Below are positions 32,101 to 39,915 of a DNA stretch of 64,000 bases, piece by piece (the stretch's first letter is position 1; each line of letters starts with the position of its first letter). This stretch comes from Treponema bryantii (GTDB taxonomy: Bacteria; Spirochaetota; Spirochaetia; Treponematales; Treponemataceae). The stretch is from NCBI RefSeq assembly GCF_900113965.1, contig NZ_FORI01000010.1, positions 1 through 64,000 on the forward strand, given 5' to 3'. A model generated the notes under the pieces. It saw only the letters and a program-made list of their open reading frames with translations, did no database searches and was not told the origin of the DNA. A program made the position numbers and the translations under genes.

Positions 32101-33414
32101 ATGACTACATCAAAGAAAGCTGAAAACGTACGCGACGTAATCCGCTATTTACAGAAATTTAAGAACGCTCTTCTGGTTATCTATCTTGATGATAAGACAA
32201 TCAGTTCACCGCTTTTTTCTTCGCATATCCGGGATATTGCACTTCTGCATCAAGCAGGCCTTCATGTAGTGCTGATTCCCGGCGCACGCCGCCGTATCGA
32301 CGAAGTCTTAAAGAACGCAGGAATAAACTGGACTTATAACGAAAACATTCGTGTTACAACTCCAGATGCAATGCCACTTATTAAGATGGCTGCCTTTGAT
32401 GTTTCAAATACAGTAATGACAAGCCTTGCCGCAAATAATATTACAGCCGTAATCGGAAACTGGGTAAGAGCCCGCGGAAGAGGAGTTCTGAATGGTTTTG
32501 ATTACGGTACTGCCGGCGAAATTGATAAACTCGAAACAGACTCAATCCGCACCGTTTTGAATGACGGCTTTATTCCGATTTTCCCGTGCATCGGCTGGAA
32601 TAATGCGGGACATCCTTATAACATTTCTTCAATGCTGCTTGCAAAACAGGTGGCAATGAATCTTAAAGCAGACAAGCTTTTCTTTATGATGTTCAATGAA
32701 GAAATCAACGCTCAGAACTACTGTATTCCAGACGGCTTTTCACTTTCAGAAAGCGGTAATATTCCGGCAATGAGCCTTGAAGAAGTTGATTCATTCCTGA
32801 TGGAAAATCCTTCTGCAGATGGAGATATCAAAAATCTTTTGAAGGCTGCTCAGGAAGCTTGCCGTGCCGGAGTAACTCGTGTTCATATTCTTGATGGAAA
32901 TATGGATGGAGTTCTTCCTTGCGAAATCTTCAGTGGCCTTGGTTCAGGAACAATGATTTACACCGGCAACTACGGAAAGGTTCGCCCAATGGAGCAGACA
33001 GATATTCCTTCAGTTCTTGCGATTATGCGTCCGTTTATCGAAAGTGGAAAACTTCTTACACGTACAGAAGAACAGCTTTCCAGAGATCTTGCAGATTATA
33101 TTGTTTATGAGCTTGATGGTGGAGTTCATGCCTGTGCTGCACTTCATTTTTATGATGATGGCCAGGCAGAAATTGCGGCAGTTGCAGTTGATGAAAATTA
33201 CGCCCACATGGGAATTGGTCCAAAGCTGATGGACAATCTGATTGACCAGGCAGGGCAGGCAGACGCAACTTCAATCTTCATTATGACAACTCAGACTGCA
33301 GACTGGTTCGAGCAGCTCGGTTTTGTTGAAGATACAATTGAGTCTTTGCCTGCAGAGCGCCAGAAGCTCTGGACTCCGCAGCGTAACTCTAAAGTTTTCC
33401 GATTAAAGAAGTAA
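32101..33414 (+). CDS. argA: N-acetylglutamate synthase (amino-acid N-acetyltransferase)
   Basis: A 437-residue two-domain enzyme that makes N-acetylglutamate, the first step of arginine biosynthesis. Residues 1 to about 285 are the amino-acid-kinase-like domain (VVLIPGARRRIDEVLKNAG, NWVRARGRGVLNGFDYGTAG, FIPIFPCIGWNNAG). It is usually an arginine-sensing module in ArgA. Residues about 290-437 are the GNAT domain (VRPMEQTDIPSVLAIMRPFI, AAVAVDENYAHMGIGPKLMD with the acetyl-CoA loop). Length and order match E. coli-type ArgA. The start codon is probably the first transcribed base. It overlaps the convergent GDSL gene by 26 nt. No other arg biosynthesis gene is in the window. Confidence 0.92.
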   Translation: MTTSKKAENVRDVIRYLQKFKNALLVIYLDDKTISSPLFSSHIRDIALLHQAGLHVVLIPGARRRIDEVLKNAGINWTYNENIRVTTPDAMPLIKMAAFDVSNTVMTSLAANNITAVIGNWVRARGRGVLNGFDYGTAGEIDKLETDSIRTVLNDGFIPIFPCIGWNNAGHPYNISSMLLAKQVAMNLKADKLFFMMFNEEINAQNYCIPDGFSLSESGNIPAMSLEEVDSFLMENPSADGDIKNLLKAAQEACRAGVTRVHILDGNMDGVLPCEIFSGLGSGTMIYTGNYGKVRPMEQTDIPSVLAIMRPFIESGKLLTRTEEQLSRDLADYIVYELDGGVHACAALHFYDDGQAEIAAVAVDENYAHMGIGPKLMDNLIDQAGQADATSIFIMTTQTADWFEQLGFVEDTIESLPAERQKLWTPQRNSKVFRLKK

Positions 33415-34474
33415 GAATAGCAGTGGCCTTTTTATGTGTTGTTGCAGAAGGATGCCAGTCGGCACCAATGCCATCTGACTCAAGCTGCTGCGTAAACGCG
33501 AGTGCTTCGGCCCGCACCTTTGGGAAATCTTTTTTGAAAAGCTCAACCGCTTCTTTTACAGAATCGTTGAGCGCCTCTCCCATAATTCCAAGACAGCATA
33601 TAATTTTTGCTTTCGGGCTTCGTCTGTGAACAGCTTCAATCAGGTGGCGAAGCTGCGCAACATATTCAAGGCGGCGGTCTTCAATTCCGCGAACCCAGCT
33701 TATATCATTTGTTCCAAGGTGGATGATTACAACGTCTGGCTCATAATTCGCCCCACTGTCCCACACCTCAGGTTCAAGGCCTAGCCTGAGCGAAAGCCAC
33801 TTGTCCGTGTACGGCCAGTTTGCCTGCATAAGCCAGTGAGTGTCCGGCAGGTTCACGGTTTCTGGATCAACGTAATTTGAAATGAGACCAATTCCGCTCC
33901 AGCTGCAAAGCTGAACCTCAGCGCCCAGCGCCTTCGCCGTCTGAAAAGCATAAGCCTTATCGGGGCGCTCCTGCTGAGTAGTAAAAGTATCCTTCTCCCA
34001 AACACCCTCGATTCCGTAACCGCAGGTAATGCTGTCGCCGATGAACTCGAGTTTGAGGGGCGCCGTACCGCCAGTGGTTGAGTAGGCGTTAGCCGTATCT
34101 CCATCTATTTCAACTTCCTTCAGCCCGGCGTATCCGAACGCCGCCTCGCTGAATTTCATAACACGCACGCAAACGGTGCGGACCTCGTCAGATTCAAAAA
34201 GAGTAACGCGTGTCTCGCGCTCTCTTAAAGTCACACGAAAATCCGGCTCCTCCGGAATCGCCCCAATACTGGTATCGCTTCCTTCAATAACAAAAATTCC
34301 AAGCACAGCCTTATTTTCTTCTGACCATTTATCAGGATCGCTTACAAAAACAGCTTCGGCCTTTTTTCCGGTCATCACAAAACAAAAGCCGCTTGCCGAA
34401 TAATCAAAATAACGCACCCCGTCATTGTCCAGGTAGCGCCCGCTCCACATAAGTTTGTCAAAAGAAAGTTTCAT
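33389..34474 (-). CDS. CE2-like GDSL carbohydrate esterase
   Basis: A 361-residue protein. The N-terminal ~125 residues are a beta-rich jelly-roll-like domain. LEFIGDSITCGYG holds the GDS nucleophile (about residue 147), WSGIGL and HLGTNDISW are the next SGNH blocks, and DWHPSATTHKKAT gives the C-terminal Asp-His pair. This order matches carbohydrate esterase family 2, which removes acetyl groups from xylan or mannan oligomers. No signal peptide is present, so a cytoplasmic role on imported oligosaccharides is likely. Just before the nucleophile the stretch NAYSTTGGTAPLK is encoded by DNA resembling palindromic repeat A. A GH26-like enzyme lies upstream on the same strand. Confidence 0.85.
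   Translation of the reverse strand: MKLSFDKLMWSGRYLDNDGVRYFDYSASGFCFVMTGKKAEAVFVSDPDKWSEENKAVLGIFVIEGSDTSIGAIPEEPDFRVTLRERETRVTLFESDEVRTVCVRVMKFSEAAFGYAGLKEVEIDGDTANAYSTTGGTAPLKLEFIGDSITCGYGIEGVWEKDTFTTQQERPDKAYAFQTAKALGAEVQLCSWSGIGLISNYVDPETVNLPDTHWLMQANWPYTDKWLSLRLGLEPEVWDSGANYEPDVVIIHLGTNDISWVRGIEDRRLEYVAQLRHLIEAVHRRSPKAKIICCLGIMGEALNDSVKEAVELFKKDFPKVRAEALAFTQQLESDGIGADWHPSATTHKKATAILTSLIGKL
34071..34105 (-). repeat. Possible degenerate repeat family A inside GDSL gene
   Basis: Plus strand AGTGGTTGAGTAGGCGTTAG then CCGTATC aligns with the intergenic copy at 34501 (GGTGGTTGAGTAGCCGCGAAGCGGCGTAT). It is read in frame on the minus strand around NAYSTTGG. The match weakens toward one end. 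Confidence 0.4.
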
Positions 34475-34500
34475 AAAATCTCCAGATATCTGCTATAAAC

Positions 34501-34541
34501 TGGTGGTTGAGTAGCCGCGAAGCGGCGTATAGAAACCATCA
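34501..34541. repeat. Palindromic repeat family A, long variant
   Basis: TGGTGGTTGAGTAG and ATAGAAACCATCA flank CCGCGAAGCGGCGT, a nested hairpin. It lies between the GDSL esterase start and the glycosidase stop. Confidence 0.85.
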
Positions 34542-34542
34542 G

Positions 34543-36033
34543 TTACTTAATACACTTCGTGGCTTTAATACACACAGCCCGCTCAAGCAATGCAATTTCT
34601 GGCAAGGCCGGAAGCTCGGCATAGTAGTTGTAGAGCCAGTCGCCGTCCTTTGCTTCGTACGGGTCGCCTGCAGGTTTACAACCCTTTTGCGGACAATTCA
34701 TTCCATCAGCAGGCGGCAGGAAATATCTCAGCTTAAAGGTACCAGGCTTCTTCACAGCATTTTTACTTTCAAAGAAGTAAGGCATTAAATCAACATATTT
34801 TGTGCCCGGTGCTTTATAGAACCACCAGCCGTTAAATTCAATCATCATGTTAAGCTTTTCAAGTTCGCTTGGGAAATGAAGCTCAAACTGAACAGGAGTC
34901 TTCGAAAGTTTTACAGGAACCTCAACCCCTTCGGCATCTTCGGAGCCGCCCCAACGGAGAGTAACAGGGAACTCGGTAAAGCTTTCTCCCTTCTTCATGT
35001 TCTGTGTGAAAAAATCTCTGTGCAGCTGCTCACGGTACATCGCCATAATCGGCTGCTCAATTCCAACTTCACTGTTGTTCGGGTCAGTAATTTCAAGACC
35101 AAGGCGGCCGTCATCGCGGAACTGATAGAAGGTAAATGCACTAAGCCACTTTTCCTTATCCTTCTGAAGCAGTTCCATAAATTCTTTCATCATATTCGAC
35201 TGAGCAAAAGGGCCTGCAACATCACCATCAGCATTAAGTTCGCTCAAGACCATAGGTTTTTTCTGCCCTGTGATTTTCTGAAGTCTTTTATAGGTGAGCT
35301 TACATTTTTCATAAACTTCTTTTACGCTGTAGCGCGCATAGTTGTGAGTGTCTTTTGAAACAAGGTCATTAGGCCAGCCCCAGTGCAGCGAAAGATAATT
35401 ATCGCCAGACCAGATATCAGCAGCCTTGTGAGCCTCAAGGAAAATGTCTTCCATTTCAAGCTTGCCGTCTGCCATATACATTCCGGCACATAAAATCATC
35501 TTTACGTTCGGAGCGTACTTGTGCATAACGCGGCAGCACATAACAAAGAAGTCTGCAATTTCCTGATAAGTTGCGCGGCGGGTATAGCAGAACCAACCAC
35601 CGGTACATTCATGATTCACACGAAGCAGCACGCGGCCGTAAGGTCGTAAATCCTTTGCAATCGGAATAATATCTTCTTCCTTAAGATGAGGATCAATTGT
35701 CAGAGTTAAAACAACGTCCATTCCGTGTTGGCGGATTTCCTTCATAAAATTAAAAGGCTCGCCGTCCCGTAAACCTTCGCGACCACCACGGTAAGGAAAG
35801 TAGTTTTCATAAGGTGAATCCCAGGCGCCCCTTGATTCGTGGCCGGTGTCAATTTCACACGCGCGGGTAGGCCATTCCTTATCGTTCGGATAGTAGGTAT
35901 ACATCAGGCTGATTCCCCGGTGAACCTTTTTAAGCTTCTGGAGAATATAATCCTGATTAACATAAAGACCGCGTTCGCTGCCGTCTCCCATATCAAGGGC
36001 ACATTTTGCCGGAGTTAATAAAACCTTATTCAT
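34543..36033 (-). CDS. Clan GH-A glycoside hydrolase, GH26-like
   Basis: About 496 residues with no signal peptide. The first ~330 residues fit a (beta/alpha)8 barrel: GRVLLRVNHECTGGWFCYT carries the likely acid/base Glu (about residue 144), and KPMVLSELNADGD the likely nucleophile Glu (about 262). The HE-G-WF pattern with downstream YQEIADFFVMCCRVM is closest to GH26 mannanases. The last ~150 residues are beta-rich (VTLRWGGSEDAEGVEVPVKL) and may bind carbohydrate. The ATG at 36033 is chosen because a -10 TATAAT lies seven bases before it; the longer frame would start upstream of that promoter. With the CE2-like esterase it forms a small set for acetylated plant polysaccharide, an inference. 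Confidence 0.75.
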   Translation of the reverse strand: MNKVLLTPAKCALDMGDGSERGLYVNQDYILQKLKKVHRGISLMYTYYPNDKEWPTRACEIDTGHESRGAWDSPYENYFPYRGGREGLRDGEPFNFMKEIRQHGMDVVLTLTIDPHLKEEDIIPIAKDLRPYGRVLLRVNHECTGGWFCYTRRATYQEIADFFVMCCRVMHKYAPNVKMILCAGMYMADGKLEMEDIFLEAHKAADIWSGDNYLSLHWGWPNDLVSKDTHNYARYSVKEVYEKCKLTYKRLQKITGQKKPMVLSELNADGDVAGPFAQSNMMKEFMELLQKDKEKWLSAFTFYQFRDDGRLGLEITDPNNSEVGIEQPIMAMYREQLHRDFFTQNMKKGESFTEFPVTLRWGGSEDAEGVEVPVKLSKTPVQFELHFPSELEKLNMMIEFNGWWFYKAPGTKYVDLMPYFFESKNAVKKPGTFKLRYFLPPADGMNCPQKGCKPAGDPYEAKDGDWLYNYYAELPALPEIALLERAVCIKATKCIK

Positions 36034-36040
36034 GTTTTCT

Positions 36041-36068
36041 ATTATACAGTTAAAAACCACAAAACAAA
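36041..36068 (-). promoter_or_regulatory. Glycosidase promoter, leaderless
   Basis: Minus strand TTTGTT (36068-36063) or TTGTTT one base further on, then TATAAT (36046-36041), then seven bases to the ATG. No ribosome site is present. Confidence 0.5.
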
Positions 36069-36088
36069 TAGGGAAAATTCATCATCCT

Positions 36089-36115
36089 CGGTCCCTGAGC
36101 GGAGTCGAAGGAAGC
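36089..36115. repeat. Short dispersed repeat, single copy
   Basis: GGTCCCTGAGCGGAGTCGAA followed by GGAAGC. It has the look of dispersed palindromic units known from many genomes, but only one copy is in this window. Confidence 0.4.
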
Positions 36116-36207
36116 TGGAGATGTCAGAAAATTTAGAGATTTCCCCCATCAATATTTACTTCCAAATGTATAACAACCTGTTGTATAATTATCTTTTGGG
36201 ATCATAA

Positions 36208-39200
36208 ATGAAAAAGTATAAAACATATCAGATTATCTTACTCGTAATTGTCAGTCTCTTATTAAACCTCTGCGGTAAAAATTTGGCTGAGGCACTGAAC
36301 CTTCCTTTATGGTTGGACTCTTTTGGAACCGTACTCACCGCCTATGTTGCCGGTCCTCTGCTTGGCGCAATAGTCGGAGCCGCAGGTAACGTAATCTATG
36401 GTTTTGTAAATCCCATCTCGTTTGCCTATTCAATTACAAGTATAAGTATTGCCCTCGTTGTAGGATATTTTGCCCGTCGCGGCAGTATGAAAAATGTTTT
36501 TAAAACAATGTCTCTGAGCGTTCTTGTAACCGGAGTCTGCGTTGTTACTTCCTGCATCCTCAATCTGATTTTTTATGATGGAGTTACAAACAATTTCTGG
36601 GGCGACGGAATTATTGAACTTCTCAAGCACTGGGGCTTTCCTCGGCTGGTACAGATTATCATTGGCGAGTTTTATGTTGATTTTGTGGACAAGGTTTTCA
36701 CAATGGTTGCCGTATATGTGTTCATTCAGGTTTACAGAAAGATAAAAAAATACCTTCCAAAGTTCCTTGTACTTCAGAAAGAAAAAGGCTCTGGTGAAGA
36801 AAATCTTACAACAGTAAATGTAAAGATGTTCTCAATTTTGATTTTCTTACTCGCAGTATTTATTGCGCCAGCACAGGCAAAGGCTTCAACTAAAAAGTTC
36901 GATACCTACATCAAAACAATTTACAATAATACAAACGGTCTTCCTGGTGGCGAAGCAAATGACATTGCCAGTACCCCGGATGGAATCTTGTGGATTGGAA
37001 CTTACGCCGGACTCTACCGCCACAACGGAAAAGAGTTCTACCGTATGAGCGAATACGAGTCAGTAAAAACCGTGCGATGTCTTTTTGTAGACAGTAAAGG
37101 TCAGATGCTCGTTGGTACAAACGACAACGGTATTTCAGTTATCGAAGGCGAAGAAGTAATTTCAACCCTCAGCGAAAAAGAAGGCCTTCCTTCAGATTCA
37201 GTGCGCTGCTTTGCAGAAACTTCAGATGGCCTTTACTACATTGGTTCTGCCGCAGACCTCGCAGTTGCAAAACAGCTGGAAGATGGTTCCCTGCAAGTTA
37301 TAAAAGTATTTATTGAAGCCGGTTCAGTTCAGCGCCTCACTGCAGATAAAAATGGAAACGTAGCAACAGTAACAGCAAGTGGAAAACTTTTTTTGATTAA
37401 TGATTTGCAGATTGTTTCATCAGTTCCAGCCTCACTTGAATCAGAAAAATTTGTTTCTGCCTGCTTTACAGAAGATGGAAAACTTTACGCCGCAACAGAA
37501 AGCAACAAGGTTATCGTTTTCGAAATCGCCGGAAATACCTTGCAGTCAGTAAATACAATTTTCTGCGACCCTCTCAAACACATCAATTCCATTGTTTCAA
37601 ATTCAGAAGTTCTGTTTTTGTGTTCAGACTCTGGAGCAGGTTATATTGATTATAAAAATGGAAATCGTTTCTCACTTGTAGACACCGGCCTTTTCAATAA
37701 CTCAATTGATAACATGATAGAAGATTATCAGGGCAACCTTTGGTTTTCTTCTTCCCGCCTCGGACTTCTCAAAATGTGTGAAACAGCCTTTGAAGAAATT
37801 TACCGTTCAGCAGGTTTTGATGAAGCAGTAGTCAATTCAGTTATAAAGTTCAACGGCAAAATTTATTTTGGTACCGATGATGGTCTTTCAATGATAGATG
37901 CTGCAACAGGCCGTGCTGAAGAAAATGAACTTACACTAAAAATGAAAGGTCTCCGCGTGCGCTGTCTTATGCAGGACAGCAAAAACTGCATGTGGGTTTG
38001 TACATATACAAAAGGTCTTTATCGCCTCAATAAAGCTGGCCAGATTACCGCTTACGAAACAGACACCGCTCAGCAGTTCCGAGTTCTGCTTGAGCTCAGT
38101 GACGGAACAATTGCTGCAGCCGGTAAAAAAGGACTCACCTTCCTAAAAGATGGTGTAGTTCAAAAACGTCTTACAAAAGCAGATGGCTTTGATAATCAGG
38201 TAGTACTTACACTTTCTCAACTTGATGATGGAACTCTTATTGCCGGTACAGATGGTGGTGGAATTGCCGTTATCAAAGATCAGAAAATTGAACGCCTTCT
38301 CCAGCGTCAGGACGGACTCACTTCAAACGTAATTTTGCGTACCGTTAAAGATTATAAAGGTTCAGAATCAACCGGCGCCTTCTACGTAATTACAAGTAAC
38401 GGAATCTGTTATGTAGATAAAGATTTTAATATCACTCCTCTTTCAAATTTCCCTTATTCAAATAACTACGATATGGTAGTTCGTGAAGACGGAAATATTT
38501 TTGTACTCGGTAGTGCAGGTATCTATGTAGTAAACAGAGACGAATTACTTTCGCTAAATAAGGTTGATTACATCCTTCTTGATTTGAAACGTGGCCTTCT
38601 TGGTTCTCTTACAGCAAACTCATGGAACTATATTGATGAGGATGATAATCTTTATCTTTCGTGCGATACAGGAGCAAACTGCCTTAATCTTAAAAACTTT
38701 GATAAGGTAGACACAACCTGCCGCCTTCAGCTCAAAACAATTATCGTAAACGGAAAGCATTATTCAGTTAAAAAAGACCTTCCGTTTATCATTCCTGGAG
38801 ACAGCGACAGCATAGAAGTAGTTCCGGAAATTCTGAATTATTCTATTAATAATCCTTTCATCAGCCTTTATCTGGAAGGTGTAGATGAGCATCCGAATGT
38901 AATGACTCAGAACGAACTGGTGAGTGTAATCTATTCAAATCTTAAATCAAGAAAATATAATCTTCATGTTTCTCTGCTCGACAGTAAAGGTCAGAAAGTA
39001 GTTGAAGAAATTGTTTATGAAATTGAACATCAGAGTCACATTTATGATTACTGGTGGTTTAAGGTTTACGCCGCTCTTGTTTTGATTATGATGATTGCCT
39101 GGCTCACCTGGTACATCACAGCCGCAATTCAGAATCTTCGTTTTGAAAAACAGGAAAAGGAACTTTCTTATATTCGCGAACAGGTTCACATGAGTGATGA

Positions 39201-39792
39201 AACAATTCTTTCTATTGCAAAGGCCGTAGAAGCCCGCGATAAAAGAACTGGCCGTCACTCACTTCGCGTTGCCGTTTATTCAATGCTCATTGCAGCAGAG
39301 CTTGGTTTTGATGGTGAAGAAATTGAAAATATGAGACAGATTGGTCTTCTTCACGACATTGGAAAAATTGGTGTACCTGATTCAATTTTGAATAAGCCTG
39401 CAAAGCTCACAGAAGAAGAATACAACATCATGAAAACTCATGTTGATATGGGTGGGGAAATTCTTAAAGACTTTACTCATATCAAAAATGTTGCCGACGG
39501 AGCAAGATATCATCATGAGCGTTATGATGGCACCGGTTACAACTGCGGCCTTAAAGGAGAAGAGATTCCAATTCAGGCTCGCATTATTGGACTCGCAGAT
39601 GCTTTTGATGCAATGACATCAAATCGTGTTTACAGAAATGCAATGCCAATGGATGATGTAATTGAAGAATTGAAAAACGGAAAGGGCACACAGTTTGATC
39701 CTGCTCTCGTTGATATTCTTCTTGAGCTCATCAACTCTGGCCGCATCGACGTTTACGAAATCAACAAGCAAAGCGCCGGAATTGAAGACTAA
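36208..39792 (+). CDS. Membrane sensor with beta-propeller, Y_Y_Y and HD-GYP domains
   Basis: A 1194-residue protein. Residues 1 to about 190 hold several membrane helices with the pattern LPLWLDSFGTVLTAYVAGPL, like ECF-transporter S components. A signal-peptide-like helix follows (about 212-232, ending APAQA). Residues about 240-860 are beta-propeller repeats of the two-component-regulator type (GILWIGTYAGLYRHNG, NLWFSSSRLGLLKM). A Y_Y_Y-like beta domain (about 870-940) and a helix (949-975) lead to the HD-GYP phosphodiesterase: LLHDIGKIGVPD (His-Asp at 1049-1050) and HHERYDGTGY (from about 1102) are complete. It should sense a signal outside and degrade cyclic di-GMP inside. Confidence 0.88.
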   Translation: MKKYKTYQIILLVIVSLLLNLCGKNLAEALNLPLWLDSFGTVLTAYVAGPLLGAIVGAAGNVIYGFVNPISFAYSITSISIALVVGYFARRGSMKNVFKTMSLSVLVTGVCVVTSCILNLIFYDGVTNNFWGDGIIELLKHWGFPRLVQIIIGEFYVDFVDKVFTMVAVYVFIQVYRKIKKYLPKFLVLQKEKGSGEENLTTVNVKMFSILIFLLAVFIAPAQAKASTKKFDTYIKTIYNNTNGLPGGEANDIASTPDGILWIGTYAGLYRHNGKEFYRMSEYESVKTVRCLFVDSKGQMLVGTNDNGISVIEGEEVISTLSEKEGLPSDSVRCFAETSDGLYYIGSAADLAVAKQLEDGSLQVIKVFIEAGSVQRLTADKNGNVATVTASGKLFLINDLQIVSSVPASLESEKFVSACFTEDGKLYAATESNKVIVFEIAGNTLQSVNTIFCDPLKHINSIVSNSEVLFLCSDSGAGYIDYKNGNRFSLVDTGLFNNSIDNMIEDYQGNLWFSSSRLGLLKMCETAFEEIYRSAGFDEAVVNSVIKFNGKIYFGTDDGLSMIDAATGRAEENELTLKMKGLRVRCLMQDSKNCMWVCTYTKGLYRLNKAGQITAYETDTAQQFRVLLELSDGTIAAAGKKGLTFLKDGVVQKRLTKADGFDNQVVLTLSQLDDGTLIAGTDGGGIAVIKDQKIERLLQRQDGLTSNVILRTVKDYKGSESTGAFYVITSNGICYVDKDFNITPLSNFPYSNNYDMVVREDGNIFVLGSAGIYVVNRDELLSLNKVDYILLDLKRGLLGSLTANSWNYIDEDDNLYLSCDTGANCLNLKNFDKVDTTCRLQLKTIIVNGKHYSVKKDLPFIIPGDSDSIEVVPEILNYSINNPFISLYLEGVDEHPNVMTQNELVSVIYSNLKSRKYNLHVSLLDSKGQKVVEEIVYEIEHQSHIYDYWWFKVYAALVLIMMIAWLTWYITAAIQNLRFEKQEKELSYIREQVHMSDETILSIAKAVEARDKRTGRHSLRVAVYSMLIAAELGFDGEEIENMRQIGLLHDIGKIGVPDSILNKPAKLTEEEYNIMKTHVDMGGEILKDFTHIKNVADGARYHHERYDGTGYNCGLKGEEIPIQARIIGLADAFDAMTSNRVYRNAMPMDDVIEELKNGKGTQFDPALVDILLELINSGRIDVYEINKQSAGIED

Positions 39793-39819
39793 AAAAACAA
39801 AGCAATCCTCATTATCCTC

Positions 39820-39866
39820 TTGACACAGTGTTTAACAGATTGACTGTAAATTAATTCTACTATAAA
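39820..39866 (+). promoter_or_regulatory. PPDK promoter region
   Basis: TTGACT (39840-39845) with TATAAA (39861-39866), spacer 15. A second TTGACA lies at 39820. The ATG is about 50 nt on, with GGAG before it. Confidence 0.5.
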
Positions 39867-39915
39867 ATACATCTATTAACATTGAAAATCTTTTTATTGA
39901 TATGGAGTAAAATCA

